Source: Helianthus annuus
Taxonomy: Eukaryota > Streptophyta > Magnoliopsida > Asterales > Asteraceae
Reading direction: 5' to 3'
Length of the DNA stretch: 64,000 bases
Assembly: GCF_002127325.2 (NCBI RefSeq)
Contig: NC_035436.2
Location: 21,980,883 to 22,044,882, forward strand
Of this stretch, positions 47,492-57,804 are shown one piece after another (within the stretch, counting starts at the first letter, position 1; the number at the start of each line of letters is the position of its first letter). The translations under genes were made by a program, and so were the position numbers. The notes beneath the pieces were generated by a model that had not been told where the DNA came from, did no database searches, and saw only the letters and a list, made by a program, of their open reading frames with translations.

Positions 47492-49520
47492 TGTGACAAT
47501 CTGAACTTTCAAGGTTTGTGCCGTTAAATCCTGTCATCCTAACTGACTATTATTCTTATTCAACGTTCCTCGTTTAGATGAAACTAACTTATTTGTTTTG
47601 TGTTATTATAATCTGGTTTAACTAAATGCACATTTTAACCTCGTTAAAATGTTACGCTTTTATTCGGGCCGCACATGCATCGGGCGACAGTTTCGTAAAG
47701 GCAAGGACAAAAACCCCAACCCCTTAATTGTAATTATCACTTGGGCTTGAGCCCATGATCACAACCGGCCTCAAACTTGTTTGTTAGTAATATTAGTATC
47801 AAATACGGAACCTAGAGTAACATGGAAATTGATTAAGCAAAACTTAGAACATAAGTCAACAAATCCTACATTCTCTCCTTGTTGTTGTGAGCCTGGCCCA
47901 GATCGATTAAACACCCACCACCCCAACCTTACAATTATATAAGGATAAGTAATATTGTTGATCAATTAAACTCAACGTATATCACAAGTCCTAAACCCCT
48001 CTGATCGCACGACCTAAGCAGCCGACCCCCCCTGTTTGTGATTTCACCTCGATTAGTCAAGGTTTTCGGTAAGTAATTCTTGTTTATTAACTTCCTGTTT
48101 GATGATTGGTGTTATGGTATTGGTTGTTTGTTACATGGACTGACCATGTATATGTACTTATATGTCGTGTTGTGATGAATTCCGGATCACCGTATGAGCG
48201 TTAAACGCATGATTAGGATTTGTGGTTCAGATCGAATACCTTAACAGATTGTATATATTATTGGGCCGATGGTTATGTTAATTAATCTGGTGATTCTTTT
48301 GATGCGATTGGTGATTCTTTTGATGCGAATGTATATGTGCTTGCTTAGGATTATATGATGATAGCATGTGGTGGATAAGCTAATATATTGACCGTTCGTA
48401 ATGTGACTGCCTACATATTGACCGTTCATAATGTGTCATTATATGTCAGCACATGTGACCTTGAATTATAACCTAATATAGATGCTAGATAGGTATCTGA
48501 ACATAAATAAATCACTAGAGTCCAAATTTAATCGGTTCATCCTCAAAGTTTAGGTGGCTACACATGCAATTAAATGATTGTTATATTAAAAGGCTGCACA
48601 TGTGTTGGGATAGTGGGCTGGGGAGTTATTGTAATATGGGTTCGGTCACAAAGGTTGGGTAAAAGGGCCCAAAACTTCAATGTATGTAGGTATTGGGCTG
48701 GGAAAAGGAGCATTAAGGGTAACAGTGGGTGGGCAAAGTTGGGTGTAAAACTGGACATTGGGCTGCACGAATAAGTGAACTGTTTCCTTTAATTACTCAT
48801 TTGTTAACTAGGCCCAGGTAGTCCTTTAAAGTTAATACAAATAGTTTAGTTTTATTTGGTTTGGGTCTTGTGATGTTGGGCCGGGTATAAAGTGTGGGTA
48901 GCATAGGATAGATAAAGTTGGGTTTGATAGTTTGGTACTAGCAATATGAAAGTTTCTGAGTATGGCTGGACTATATTATGATGATAGTACATAATAGAAA
49001 TATTGGGTTGTTCTAACTAGAAGATTATAGGATATCATGAATTGTAGTCATCATGTGCATGGGCAAACACATCTTGTAGCCATTTCGGTAATCGAGTTAA
49101 TAACAACATCAAATCAATTTGGAAAACTGTTTTCTATATACATCTGATAAACTAAACTCGGTAACAAAACTTTGAACTCACCAGCGTTGTCTGACACACT
49201 TGTTTGCATGCTTGTAGGTCGTTAGCTGTTTTGCATTGGAACTTGCTGTCTGGAGTAGCTGGAGTGGACATGGGTCGACTAGGGGAATTAATGCTGTTGA
49301 TTTCTTGATACTATATAGTGTTTTTTTTAAACTATTCAACTTCATTTAATTTTGCTTCCGCTGAATACTTTGGTTTTCTTTTGAACTTGGATGGTGTTTA
49401 TTAATAATCAAGAACTTTATTTTAGAAACATGTATGGGTTCTATGTAATTGGTGGCTCATTGCTGGTACGTCACACGCCTATCAGGGACACTCCCTAAGT
49501 GGTATTTTGGGGGTATGACA
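47492..49520 (+). repeat. 5' LTR of element E, with a 513-bp deletion
   Basis: Starts TGTGACAATCTGAAC and ends GGGGTATGACA. The sequence jumps at 49061/49062, skipping what is 59378-59890 in the 3' LTR, including the donor-like GTGAGTTCAC site. A TATATAAG box is at 47936-47943. A CT-rich leader-like part and TTTTCG/GTAAGT follow near 48060-48075. GGGCT/GGGCC-rich stretches lie at 48600-48900. No coding region. Confidence 0.92.
47936..47943 (+). promoter_or_regulatory. Possible TATA box of the element E LTR
   Basis: TATATAAG, a strong plant TATA match, is kept in the 3' LTR at 58255-58262. About 50-60 bp downstream a C-rich leader-like stretch begins. Confidence 0.5.
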
Positions 49521-50036
49521 GTTTGGTATCAGAGCCACTGGTTATAGTGAACTTGGTTTTAAAATGTTTTTATAAAACCAGACTATAACCGAACAACTTT
49601 GAAAATCGACCATGACACTCAGCTCCAGATTGCAAGGTTCGTCTTCTGTTTACTTTATGCATTACTTGTTTAGTAGTCATACACTTACAGTTTGCACGAA
49701 ACGATATATTAGCTACTATGGTGACTTGATAGTGTGACACTACTCTTTGATTTTTGTGAATCATAATCCTGTAGTACCCACTGTTGGCTATTTGAATGCG
49801 GGGGAAACTTTTAGCGCAAGTTAAGAGGCACTGAGATGAGCATGCAAATTACCTTATTACTATGGGTGCACACATAATAATAATGTGGGGTGCATGTAAG
49901 TCCCAGTGAGGCTTAATGAACGTGAGAGGAATTCTGCCCTATTGTGTGTAAACTTGATAGTTGTAGATTTTAACGTGACACTTGATTTTTACCTCGTTTC
50001 TACCCTTAAGATAGTTCCCTTCTCTTATATAGAACC
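49521..50036 (+). other. Primer site, stem-loop and leader of element E
   Basis: The primer site TGGTATCAGAGCCACTGG is at 49524-49541. The stem GGTTATAGT/ACTATAACC with GGTTTTA/TAAAACC spans 49540-49590. The leader is homologous to B and C from GACACTCAGCTCCAGATTGC, and holds the GTGCAC-loop hairpin at 49852-49885. No gene. Confidence 0.82.
49852..49885 (+). other. Leader hairpin with GTGCAC loop, element E
   Basis: Arms CCTTATTACTATG and CATAATAATAATG close the same 8-base loop GGTGCACA as in B and C. Next to the loop E has ATG/CAT, a full Watson-Crick match where B and C have a G-T pair. One internal mismatch and one near the base sit at positions different from those in C. Confidence 0.6.
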
Positions 50037-50953
50037 ATGAGTGGACGTGGAGGAGGCCGAGGTGGTGGACGTGGCCACATTGCTATGACGCAGGCCGAAT
50101 TAACCAACTTAATCAACACTCGTGTAGCTGAAGCCCTAGCGGCTTACCAGGCTGGTACGATATGTGCCAGTCACTTTCTATCCTTGTGTCGTATACTCAA
50201 ATCTTACCTATGCGTGGTACTTTCTTTCGTTTTAGGTCAACCCACGAATCAAAACAATCCACCTGCTCCACCTGTTTGTACGTTCAAGATGTTCATGGAT
50301 TGTAACCCACAGACCTTCAATGGGACTGAAGGGGCTGTAGGACTCCTGCGATGGTTTGAGAAGGCAGAATCAGTATTCGCGATGTCTAACTGTCATGCTG
50401 GGGATAGAGTGAAGTATGCTACGGGCACACTTGAGGATGGTGCCCTGACATGGTGGAATACCCAGGTTCAGATGTTGGGTATCGAAATGGAAAATGCTAC
50501 CACTTGGGATGATTTTAAGGAGTTGATGAGGGGGGAGTATTGCCCTCGAGATGAGGTACAGAAACTAGAGAATGAGTACTACAATATGGAAATGCAAGGG
50601 TCTGAGATTGAAGCATACACGAGGAGGTCCAATGATTTATCAACTTTATGCCCTAACTTGTCTCGACCCCCACCTCGTCGAATTGAGTTGTATCTTAAGG
50701 GCTTAGCACCAGTTGTTAAGGGGTACGTTACTGCTGCAAACTTAGACAATCTGCCCCGTATCGTTCGTTTGGCACATAAGATTACTGACCAAGAGGTCGA
50801 ACGTGGCAACTTGCCGCCACGTATTTCGGCTACTACTTCGACTGCTACAGCCACCACACCTGCCAGTGATAACAAACGCAAGTGGAACAACACTAATAAA
50901 GCAACCAGTGCGGGTCAATCTTAGAAAAGGCTTGATAACAGCAACAGCCGTAG
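50037..50953 (+). pseudogene. gag: gag of element E, N-terminal part with an 81-bp intron
   Basis: The start at 50037 (MSGRGGGRGGGRGHIAMTQ) gives a basic Gly/Arg N-terminus. The capsid region has CTFKMFMDCNPQTF, AVGLLRWFEKAES, LTWWNTQVQML and WDDFKELMRGEYC. The intron (50155-50235) has no stop and a length divisible by three, so an unspliced message would add 27 hydrophobic residues. A TAG at 50922-50924 lies where a Gln is likely. Element F enters at 50953 after CGTAG, and the gene resumes in the same frame at 53928. Confidence 0.9.
50155..50235 (+). other. Predicted intron in gag of element E
   Basis: GTACGATATG donor side and a TTCGTTTTAG acceptor side bound a T-rich 81-bp stretch. Splicing joins a split Gly codon (phase 1) and gives QAG-QPTNQ, close to the intronless QAGGQHAQ of element D. 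The 27 residues it would encode have no counterpart in D. Confidence 0.72.
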
Positions 50954-51608
50954 TGTTGATGCACTTGTGTCTGTACTATGTCTGTATTCGGTATATATGT
51001 AAACGATGTCCTTGTCAGTCTTGTAAGTTGACCAAGTCAACCGTCCTCCTGGTTTGACTCAGTCAACAGTTAGTAAATTTGATGTAAGTTGTCTGACTCG
51101 AAGGATGAGTGATCGAAGGATAATGTAGATCCTTCGATCACCTCGAAAGATATGCTTCGATTGATAGACCTCGAAGGATCATCCTTCGAGGTCCTTGCTG
51201 ATCCTTCGAAAGCATTGTATTCGAAATATGATCCTTCGGACCATCTATCGGATCCTTCGGTCAGACCTGCTGTGTATGGGTATATATATACCCATGCAGT
51301 GTGTTGTGTAAAAGAGGGACTTGAGAGACTTGTTAGATAGATGCACACAGACAGAAAGATAGAGTTCTTGAGAGCATTCTGTCCGAAACACACACACACA
51401 TAGTGAGAGTTTGCAAGTTAGATTTGTAAACATTGTGCTTGTAACCGTAACCTTCATACGTATTAATACATTGGTGTTAATCGGTGAACCTTGTGTGTTG
51501 TGTTTATACTTGCTTCATCCCGGTTTGCTTGCTAGCTTGGATTCCGCACTCGCTAGTGAGTTTGTATAACAAGGTTTAGGTTCGTCATCCTCCGGAAAGG
51601 GACCTACA
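50954..51608 (+). repeat. 5' LTR of element F
   Basis: Starts TGTTGATGC and ends GGGACCTACA. Many TCGAAGGATC/GATCCTTCGA units lie at 51095-51262. The perfect 20-bp palindrome ATGGGTATATATATACCCAT (51276-51295) includes a TATA-like core. Confidence 0.9.
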
Positions 51609-51610
51609 AG

Positions 51611-51628
51611 TGGTATCAGAGCTAAGGC
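51611..51628 (+). other. Primer binding site of element F
   Basis: TGGTATCAGAGC, two bases after the LTR, matches the initiator tRNA-Met end. The following bases (TAAGGC) differ from the Gypsy elements here. Confidence 0.85.
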
Positions 51629-51805
51629 TCTTTACCTTGTTTAAAACCGGGTTTTTGTTCAAGTCTTGGGTTAGTTTTCGTCAAATCTGGAAAACTAACA
51701 GTCGTTGTTCTTGATGATCTTATCATCTTCATATTTCGAAAGATAAAGTTCATCTTTTTCTTCATACTTCGAAGGATCATCTAAGAACCTCGAAAGGTCA
51801 AACAG

Positions 51806-51995
51806 TTTTTCGAAAGATCAGGCTAAAATTCGAAGGGTCACCTTTTGTTTTTCGAAAGATCAGGCTAAAATTCGAAGGGTCACCTTTTGTTTTTCGAAAG
51901 ATCAGGATAAAATTCGAAGGGTCACCTTTTGTTTTTCGAAAGATCAGGCTAAAATTCGAAGGGTCACCTTTTGTTTTTCGATAGATCAAGATAAG
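51806..51995 (+). repeat. 42-bp tandem repeats in the leader of element F
   Basis: TTTTTCGAAAGATCAGG starts units at a constant 42-bp step (C of TCGAAAG at 51811, 51853, 51895, 51937 and 51979), each also holding AAAATTCGAAGGGTCACC. The period is 14 codons, which creates a repetitive minus-strand ORF that I reject. The rest of the leader (51629-52481) holds more CGAAAGATC words and CACCGCC stretches and no gene. Confidence 0.88.
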
Positions 51996-52481
51996 GATCT
52001 TAAAAAAATCAGTTCCAAACTGTTTCGAAGGATCAAGGCATCTGTTGGCTGTTGTGCACCGCCCAAAAGCACTGCCATTTGTTGGTTGGTGATCACCGCC
52101 CAAGGCACCAACTAAGTGACCAATAAATCCTGTTGTTTATTGTTTGTATTCAAGGACCAAGGCACCGCCCAAGTGGCCAATTAATTTTGTTGGTTATTGT
52201 TTGTGTTCACCGCCATTTTATTGTTTGATGTGCACCGGCATTTTTATTATTTTGTGCACCGCCCACTTTTAGTAAATCACAAAACCCCAATAAGTTCTAT
52301 TTCAATAGCCCAAGATCTACAAACGTTCATTTTTCGTTTGTATCAAATTACGAAAGATCATCTTTCGAGACCGGTTGGGTGTTTGTCTTTCGTGTAATCC
52401 TTCGGTTGATCTTTCGATAATTTTATCCTTCGTCAATCATCTTTGAAGCTATTGATATAAAATTTATTTTTCTTATCAAAG

Positions 52482-53594
52482 ATGAATCTGAATTGGTGGG
52501 AAACTCTGGCTCCAGACAGTAGAAAATACACGTGTACAAGTTTATCTCCATCATGGGCCGAATCTCCCACACCACCTCGAATTACTGCGGAAATGGGAAC
52601 AAACGGTCAATGGGATCCATCCGCGTGGACTACAACATCCTTGGCTCCGAAATCATCTGATACGCAATCATCTGCTTCTCAATCTGCAACAGATTTCAAG
52701 ACTGCTTGGATGCAGGCTATTGCCCCACCTTCAGCTGCCATGATATCTGCAAATCAGTGGGCATCAGTTACCAATCAAAGGCAAAGTGAACCGAAAATAA
52801 CAACAAATTGGTTTGGCAATCGAATACAAGTTCCTGTAAAGCCGGCTCTAACCACAGACTTGTATGGAAATCCATTACCCCCAGTTGGTTTACAACACCA
52901 TCGCTCTACTGTAGAACCATCATCTCTTGATCCAAAGAACAGTAGTCAGACAAAATCGGCGTTGTATGCTGAAATTGTCAAAGATGCAAGCAATAGTGCA
53001 TCCTCGGGAAATGATGATAGTTCTGAACATGACAGAAGTTCAGATGAAGATGTCTCAACTTCAGTTGAGGGTGATACAACTTCAAGTTCAAGTTCGAGCG
53101 AGGATGGATGGATCTAAATTTGAATCATCAAGGGAGGTTATTAATTCTGATGCAGAAAAGCCAACACCTGAGAGTGATTCCAGTCAGGTATGTGATTCTA
53201 AACCTGATTCTATTTCTGCTGTTGTTGAATGTGCTAAATGTCTAGAATATGCAGAAAAGGAAAGTCTTTTTGACATCACACACAAACACAATCAAGAATT
53301 GATTGTTGATCTGTCTAAAGCAACTGAGGCTAACTTGTTTTTAACAAGAAATGAAAAAGAGTTTAAAGCAACAATTGCGTCATTAAAACATGATGTTTCT
53401 GAACTTCAAAAGGCTGTTTTGAGAAAACAACATGCTAATAATAACTTGATTGACACAATTGAAAAACAAATGGTAGAGTTAGCTACAGCTAGATGTGAAT
53501 GTGAAACAATCAAGCAGAAATTGGAAAGCTATTCCAATTCCCGCTATGTTTTGGATCACATTATTGATGTCCAAAGGAAAAAGGGGGATGTAAA
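52482..53594 (+). pseudogene. gag: Partial Copia gag of element F
   Basis: The start at 52482 is MNLNWWETLAPDSRKY. A Ser/Thr/Gln/Pro-rich part follows, ending in an acidic Ser-rich tract (about residues 170-210). A four-base tandem duplication at about 53103-53111 (GATGGATGGA) causes a frameshift to a stop at 53115-53117. The next frame continues the protein: an acidic part, CAKCLEYAEKE, then a long coiled coil with ITHKHNQELIVDLSKATEAN and KEFKATIASLKHDVSELQK, and LDHIIDVQRKKGD. At 53595 it runs into the truncated 3' LTR. The zinc knuckle, protease, integrase and RT that should follow are deleted. Confidence 0.8.
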
Positions 53595-53927
53595 ATGGGT
53601 ATATATATACCCATGCAGTGTGTTGTGTAAAAGAGGGACTTGAGAGACTTGTTAGATAGATGCACACAGACAGAAAGATAGAGTTCTTGAGAGCATTCTG
53701 TCCGAAACACACACACACATAGTGAGAGTTTGCAAGTTAGATTTGTAAACATTGTGCTTGTAACCGTAACCTTCATACGTATTAATACATTGGTGTTAAT
53801 CGGTGAACCTTGTGTGTTGTGTTTATACTTGCTTCATCCCGGTTTGCTTGCTAGCTTGGATTCCGCACTCGCTAGTGAGTTAGTATAACAAGGTTTAGGT
53901 TCGTCATCCTCCATAAAGGGACCTACA
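53595..53927 (+). repeat. Truncated 3' LTR of element F
   Basis: 333 bp, equal to 51276-51608 with few changes. The LTR homology starts exactly at the first base of the 20-bp palindrome. The first 322 bp of the LTR and everything from mid-gag to the polypurine tract are gone. Confidence 0.9.
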
Positions 53928-54440
53928 CGTAGTTTCAGTCAGTCTTCTTTAGTTAATCAAGGCCAGGGCAACAATCAGAATCAGGGTTCTTATGTGGGAA
54001 AGAAGCCACAGTGCAAGAAGTGTGGCTATCATCACTATGGGCAATGTGTCAGGACTTGTCGTAGATGCGAAAAGGTGGGCCATGAGGCCAAAGACTGTAG
54101 AGCCCCACAGCCAAAACAGCAGCAACGGTAGAATCAGCAGCACCAGCGACAGCAAAGGCAACAACCACAGCAGAATCAGGGTGTCAAGAAATGGTGTTTC
54201 CAGTGCGGGGATAAGGGCCACTTCAAGCGGGATTGCCCTCAGTTGAATCAGAATGCCAATAACGACAACAATGTTGGGAACAATAACAACAGGAACAACA
54301 ACAACAGGGGCAATGGGGGAAATGGTGCACACGGAAGGGTGTTCACTATTGGAGCTGGGGAAGCTAGGAATGATGGCATTGTAGTGACTGGTACGTTTTC
54401 TATAAATGATTTATTTGCTTCAGTCGTCTATTCTGAATAA
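53928..54440 (+). pseudogene. gag: gag of element E, nucleocapsid part, running into protease
   Basis: Continues E gag at the CGTAG duplicate. Knuckles: CKKCGYHHYGQC-type cluster, CRRCEKVGHEAKDC and CFQCGDKGHFKRDC (the last two intact CX2CX4HX4C). A TAG at 54129-54131 interrupts a Gln-rich linker. After an Asn/Gly-rich stretch come GRVFTIGAGEARND and [15 protein letters not shown], the usual lead-in to protease. The expected LFDSGAD motif is missing: the sequence jumps to [11 protein letters not shown] in another frame near 54430. The frame here ends at 54438-54440. Confidence 0.88.
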
Positions 54441-57400
54441 GCATGTAGTAGAATTAGCTGATGGTAATTCAATAGAGGCTTCTCATGTTCTGTTTGGTTG
54501 TAAACTCGATCTCATGGGTCAAGTGTTCGACATTGACCTACTCCCTGTTACTCTTGGAAGCTTTGACGTAGTCGTTGGCGTGGATTGGCTGTCCAAGCAC
54601 CAGGCGGAAATTCTTTGCAAGGAGAAAATCGTGCGTATTCCTCTCCCTAGCGGAGAATCCTTATCGGTTCAGGGTCATCATAGTGGTGCCATGGTTGGTA
54701 TTATATCGGCAATGAAGGCTCAGAAGTGTTTACGTAAGGGCTACCCTGCTCTTTTAGCTCTTGTTTCAGACTCGCAGTCAGATGAGAGAAGGATCGAGGA
54801 TCTTCCAGTCGTTCGTGAATTTCCCGATGTATTTCCTGAAGAACTCCCTGGTTTATCTCCACATCGTCAGGTGGAATTTCAAATCGACCTCGCGCCAGGA
54901 GCAGCCCCGATTGCTCGTGCTCCTTATCGTCTTGCGCCAGGAGAGTTACAGGAGTTGTCAAATCAACTCCAAGAGCTGCTGGATAGGGGTTTTATCCGAC
55001 CTAGCTCTTCGCCTTGGGGAGCCCCAGTACTGTTTGTGAAGAAGAAGGATGGGTCCTTTCGGATGTGCATAGATTATCGTGAGCTTAACAAGGTGACAAT
55101 CAAGAATCGCTACCCTTTACCACGTATTGACGACTTGTTTGACCAGTTGCAAGGGTCAAGTTTTTATTCTAAGATCGACTTAAGATCGGGCTATCATCAG
55201 GTACGAGTCAGGGAGGAGGATGTACCAAAGACGGCTTTTCGAACGCGGTATGGCCACTACGAGTTTTTGGTTATGCCGTTTGGGATGACTAATGCGCCAG
55301 CGGTCTTTATGGATCTCATGAACCGCGTTTGCAAACCATATCTCGACGACTTTGTTATCATTTTCATCGACGACATCTTGATCTACTCCAAGAGCGAGGA
55401 GGACCACGAGCGGCATCTACGTCTTATTTTGGAGCTCCTAAGGAAGGAGAAACTTTACACGAAATTTTCTAAGTGTGACTTCTGGATTCGAGAGGTACAC
55501 TTCCTTGGTCATATTGTTAACGAAAAGGGGATACACGTGGATCCTGCTATGATCGATGCTATTAGGAATTGGGCGGCACCAAAGAATCCTTCGGAGGTGC
55601 GGCAATTTCTTGGTCTTGCAGGGTACTATCGTCGGTTTATTCAGGATTTCTCAAAAATCGCTCAACCTCTCACCTCCTTGACACAGAAGAACGTGGTTTA
55701 TTCTTGGGGAACGAAGCAGGAGGATGCTTTCCAGCTTTTGAAACAGAAACTATGCAGCGTGCCGATTTTATCTCTACCAGAGGGTACCGAGGAATTTTTG
55801 GTTTATTGTGATGCTTCTATTCAGGGTCTCGGTTGCGTGTTGATGCAGCGCGACAAAGTGATAGCATATGCTTCCCGACAGTTGAAGGTGCACGAGAAAA
55901 ATTATACGACTCATGACTTGGAGTTAGGAGCTGTGGTTTTCGCGTTGAAGATCTGGAGGTATTATCTGTACGGTACCAAATGCACCATCTACACCGATCA
56001 CAGAAGCCTTCAGCATATCTTCGACCAGAAAGAATTGAATATGCGGCAATGGCGTTGGATAGAGCTTTTGAACGATTATGAGTGTGCCATCAAGTACCAT
56101 CCGGGCAAGGCAAATGTTGTGGCCGACGCCCTCAGTCGAAAGGATACTGCACCTAAGCGTGTGCGAGCATTACAACTCACCATTCAATCTAGTCTTCCCT
56201 CCCAGATATGAGATGCCCATGTAGAAGCGTTGAAACCAGAAAACGTCAGGGCTGAAGCTCTACGCGGCTCAAGGCAATGGTTAGAACAAAGGGGAGACGG
56301 CGCCTACTACGTAACCGGACGCATCTGGGTCCCATTCTATGGCAATTTACGAGAACTTGTGATGGAGGAAGCACATAAGTCACGCTACTCAGCACATCCT
56401 GGTTCGGATAAGATGTACCACGACCTGAAGACTACGTATTGGTGGCCTAGCATGAAAGCTCACATAGCAACTTACGTTAGCAAATGTTTGACTTGTGCTA
56501 AAGTCAAAGCGGAGCATCAAAAGCCCGCGGGTCTACTTCAGCAGCCAAAGATACCCACGTGGAAGTGGGAGCAGATTGCCATGGATTTCGTTACAGGGTT
56601 ACCAAGGACTCAGGCTGGAAACGATACTATTTAGGTGATTGTTGACCGTCTCACGAAGTCAGCACATTTTCTGGCAATCAAGGAAACATATAAGTTCTCG
56701 CAGCTTGCAGAAGTTTATCTTAAGGAGGTAGTTTCAAGGCACGGGGTGCCAACCTCTATCATCTCGGATCGGGATCCGCATTTCACTTCTGAATTGTGGC
56801 AGTCAATGCATAAATCGTTCGGTTCACAACTCGATATGAGTATCGCTTATCACCCACAGACGGATGGTCAGAGTGAGCGCACCATTCAGACGCTTGAGGA
56901 CATGCTACGGGCATGTGTTATCGACTTTGGCAAGAGCTGGGAAAAACACCTGCCGTTGATAGAGTTCTCCTACAACAACAGTTACCACACTAGTATTCAG
57001 GCAGCTCCGTTCGAAGCATTATACGGGCGGAAATGCCGTTCTCCTCTCTGTTGAGCCGAGGTGGGTGATAGCCAGATCACAGGTCTTGAGCTTGTACTTG
57101 AAACTTCAGAGATGATTGTTCAGATCAGAAATCGTATGGCAGCGGCGCGTGATCGTCTGAAAAGCTACGCTGACAAGCGTAGGAAACCGTTAGAGTTTGA
57201 AGTGGGTGATCGTGTTATGTTGAAAGTGTCACCGTGGAAGGGTGTTGTATGCTTCGGGATGCATGGCAAGCTTAATCCACGTTACGTTGGGCCATTTAAA
57301 ATCCTGGAGCAGATCGGTAAAGTCACTTACAAACTTGAGTTACCTGCTGAGTTGGGTAATGTTCACGATGTCTTTCACGTTTCACAGTTGAAGAAGTGTC

Positions 57401-57735
57401 TGTCTGATGAGACACCGGCTGTGCCATTTCAAGAGCTGAAGATCAACGACAAGTTGCAGTTTGTCGAAGAGCCTATAGAGATCATGGATCGGGAGGTTAA
57501 GGTGCGTAAGCATAGTCGTATTCCGATTGTGAGAGTTCGTTGGAACTCAAGGCGTGGACCGGAGTTCACGTGGGAGCGCGAGGATCAGATGAGGCTCAAG
57601 TATCCACATTTATTCCCAAAGGACAAGTCTAAGCCTGGTGAACCTGAATCTGGTAAAGCTGGTGAATTTCGGGACGAAATTCCTCTTCAAGTTGGGGATG
57701 ATGTGGCACCTGGGGAAAATCCGCAACAATCTTGA
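54441..57735 (+). pseudogene. pol: pol of element E: protease remnant, RT, RNase H, integrase, chromodomain-like end
   Basis: One frame from about 54406 to 57735 with three stops. The protease C-terminal half remains ([16 protein letters not shown]). [55 protein letters not shown] (FIDD at 55363-55374). RNase [46 protein letters not shown]. Stop TGA 56209-56211 (Arg in relatives), then HKSRYSAHPG and CLTCAKVK. Stop TAG 56632-56634 (Trp), then SDRDPHFTS and GQSERT (integrase core). Stop TGA 57052-57054 (Trp), then [10 protein letters not shown], the [10 protein letters not shown] block and [17 protein letters not shown]. The last residues are encoded by the first copy of the doubled polypurine module. 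The missing protease site makes this copy unable to mature its own polyprotein. Confidence 0.93.
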
Positions 57736-57804
57736 TTTATCACTTCACTCCTTTATGCTTACTTGTCAAATTTCGGGACGAAATTTCTTTCAAGTTGGGG
57801 ATAA
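57659..57804 (+). other. Doubled polypurine-tract module of element E
   Basis: The first copy (palindrome core 57665-57681, then CAAGTTGGGGATGATGTGGC) lies in the 3' end of pol. The second (AAATTTCGGGACGAAATTT, 57768-57786, then CAAGTTGGGGATAA) abuts the 3' LTR. The LTR-adjacent purine tract is the likely plus-strand primer. Confidence 0.75.

Larger units (their letters stand above)
50954..53927 (+). mobile_element. Element F: deleted SIRE-like Ty1/Copia element, plus strand, inserted in E gag
   Basis: 2974 bp, bounded by the target duplication CGTAG (50949-50953 and 53928-53932). Order: full 5' LTR (655 bp), primer site, leader with 42-bp repeats, part of gag, then a 3' LTR missing its first 322 bp. 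There is no pol. The intact duplication with a truncated 3' LTR shows that the deletion came after insertion. Copia assignment rests on the gag type (long coiled-coil gag with a CAKC/LEYAEKE segment and LDHIIDVQRKKGD), which I recall from SIRE-like elements; the short LTR fits Copia. Confidence 0.88.

Noticed and set aside
51798..52103. Minus-strand 101-codon ORF with a 14-residue repeat in F
   Set aside because: It is an artefact of the 42-bp tandem repeat, antisense to the element, with no domain.
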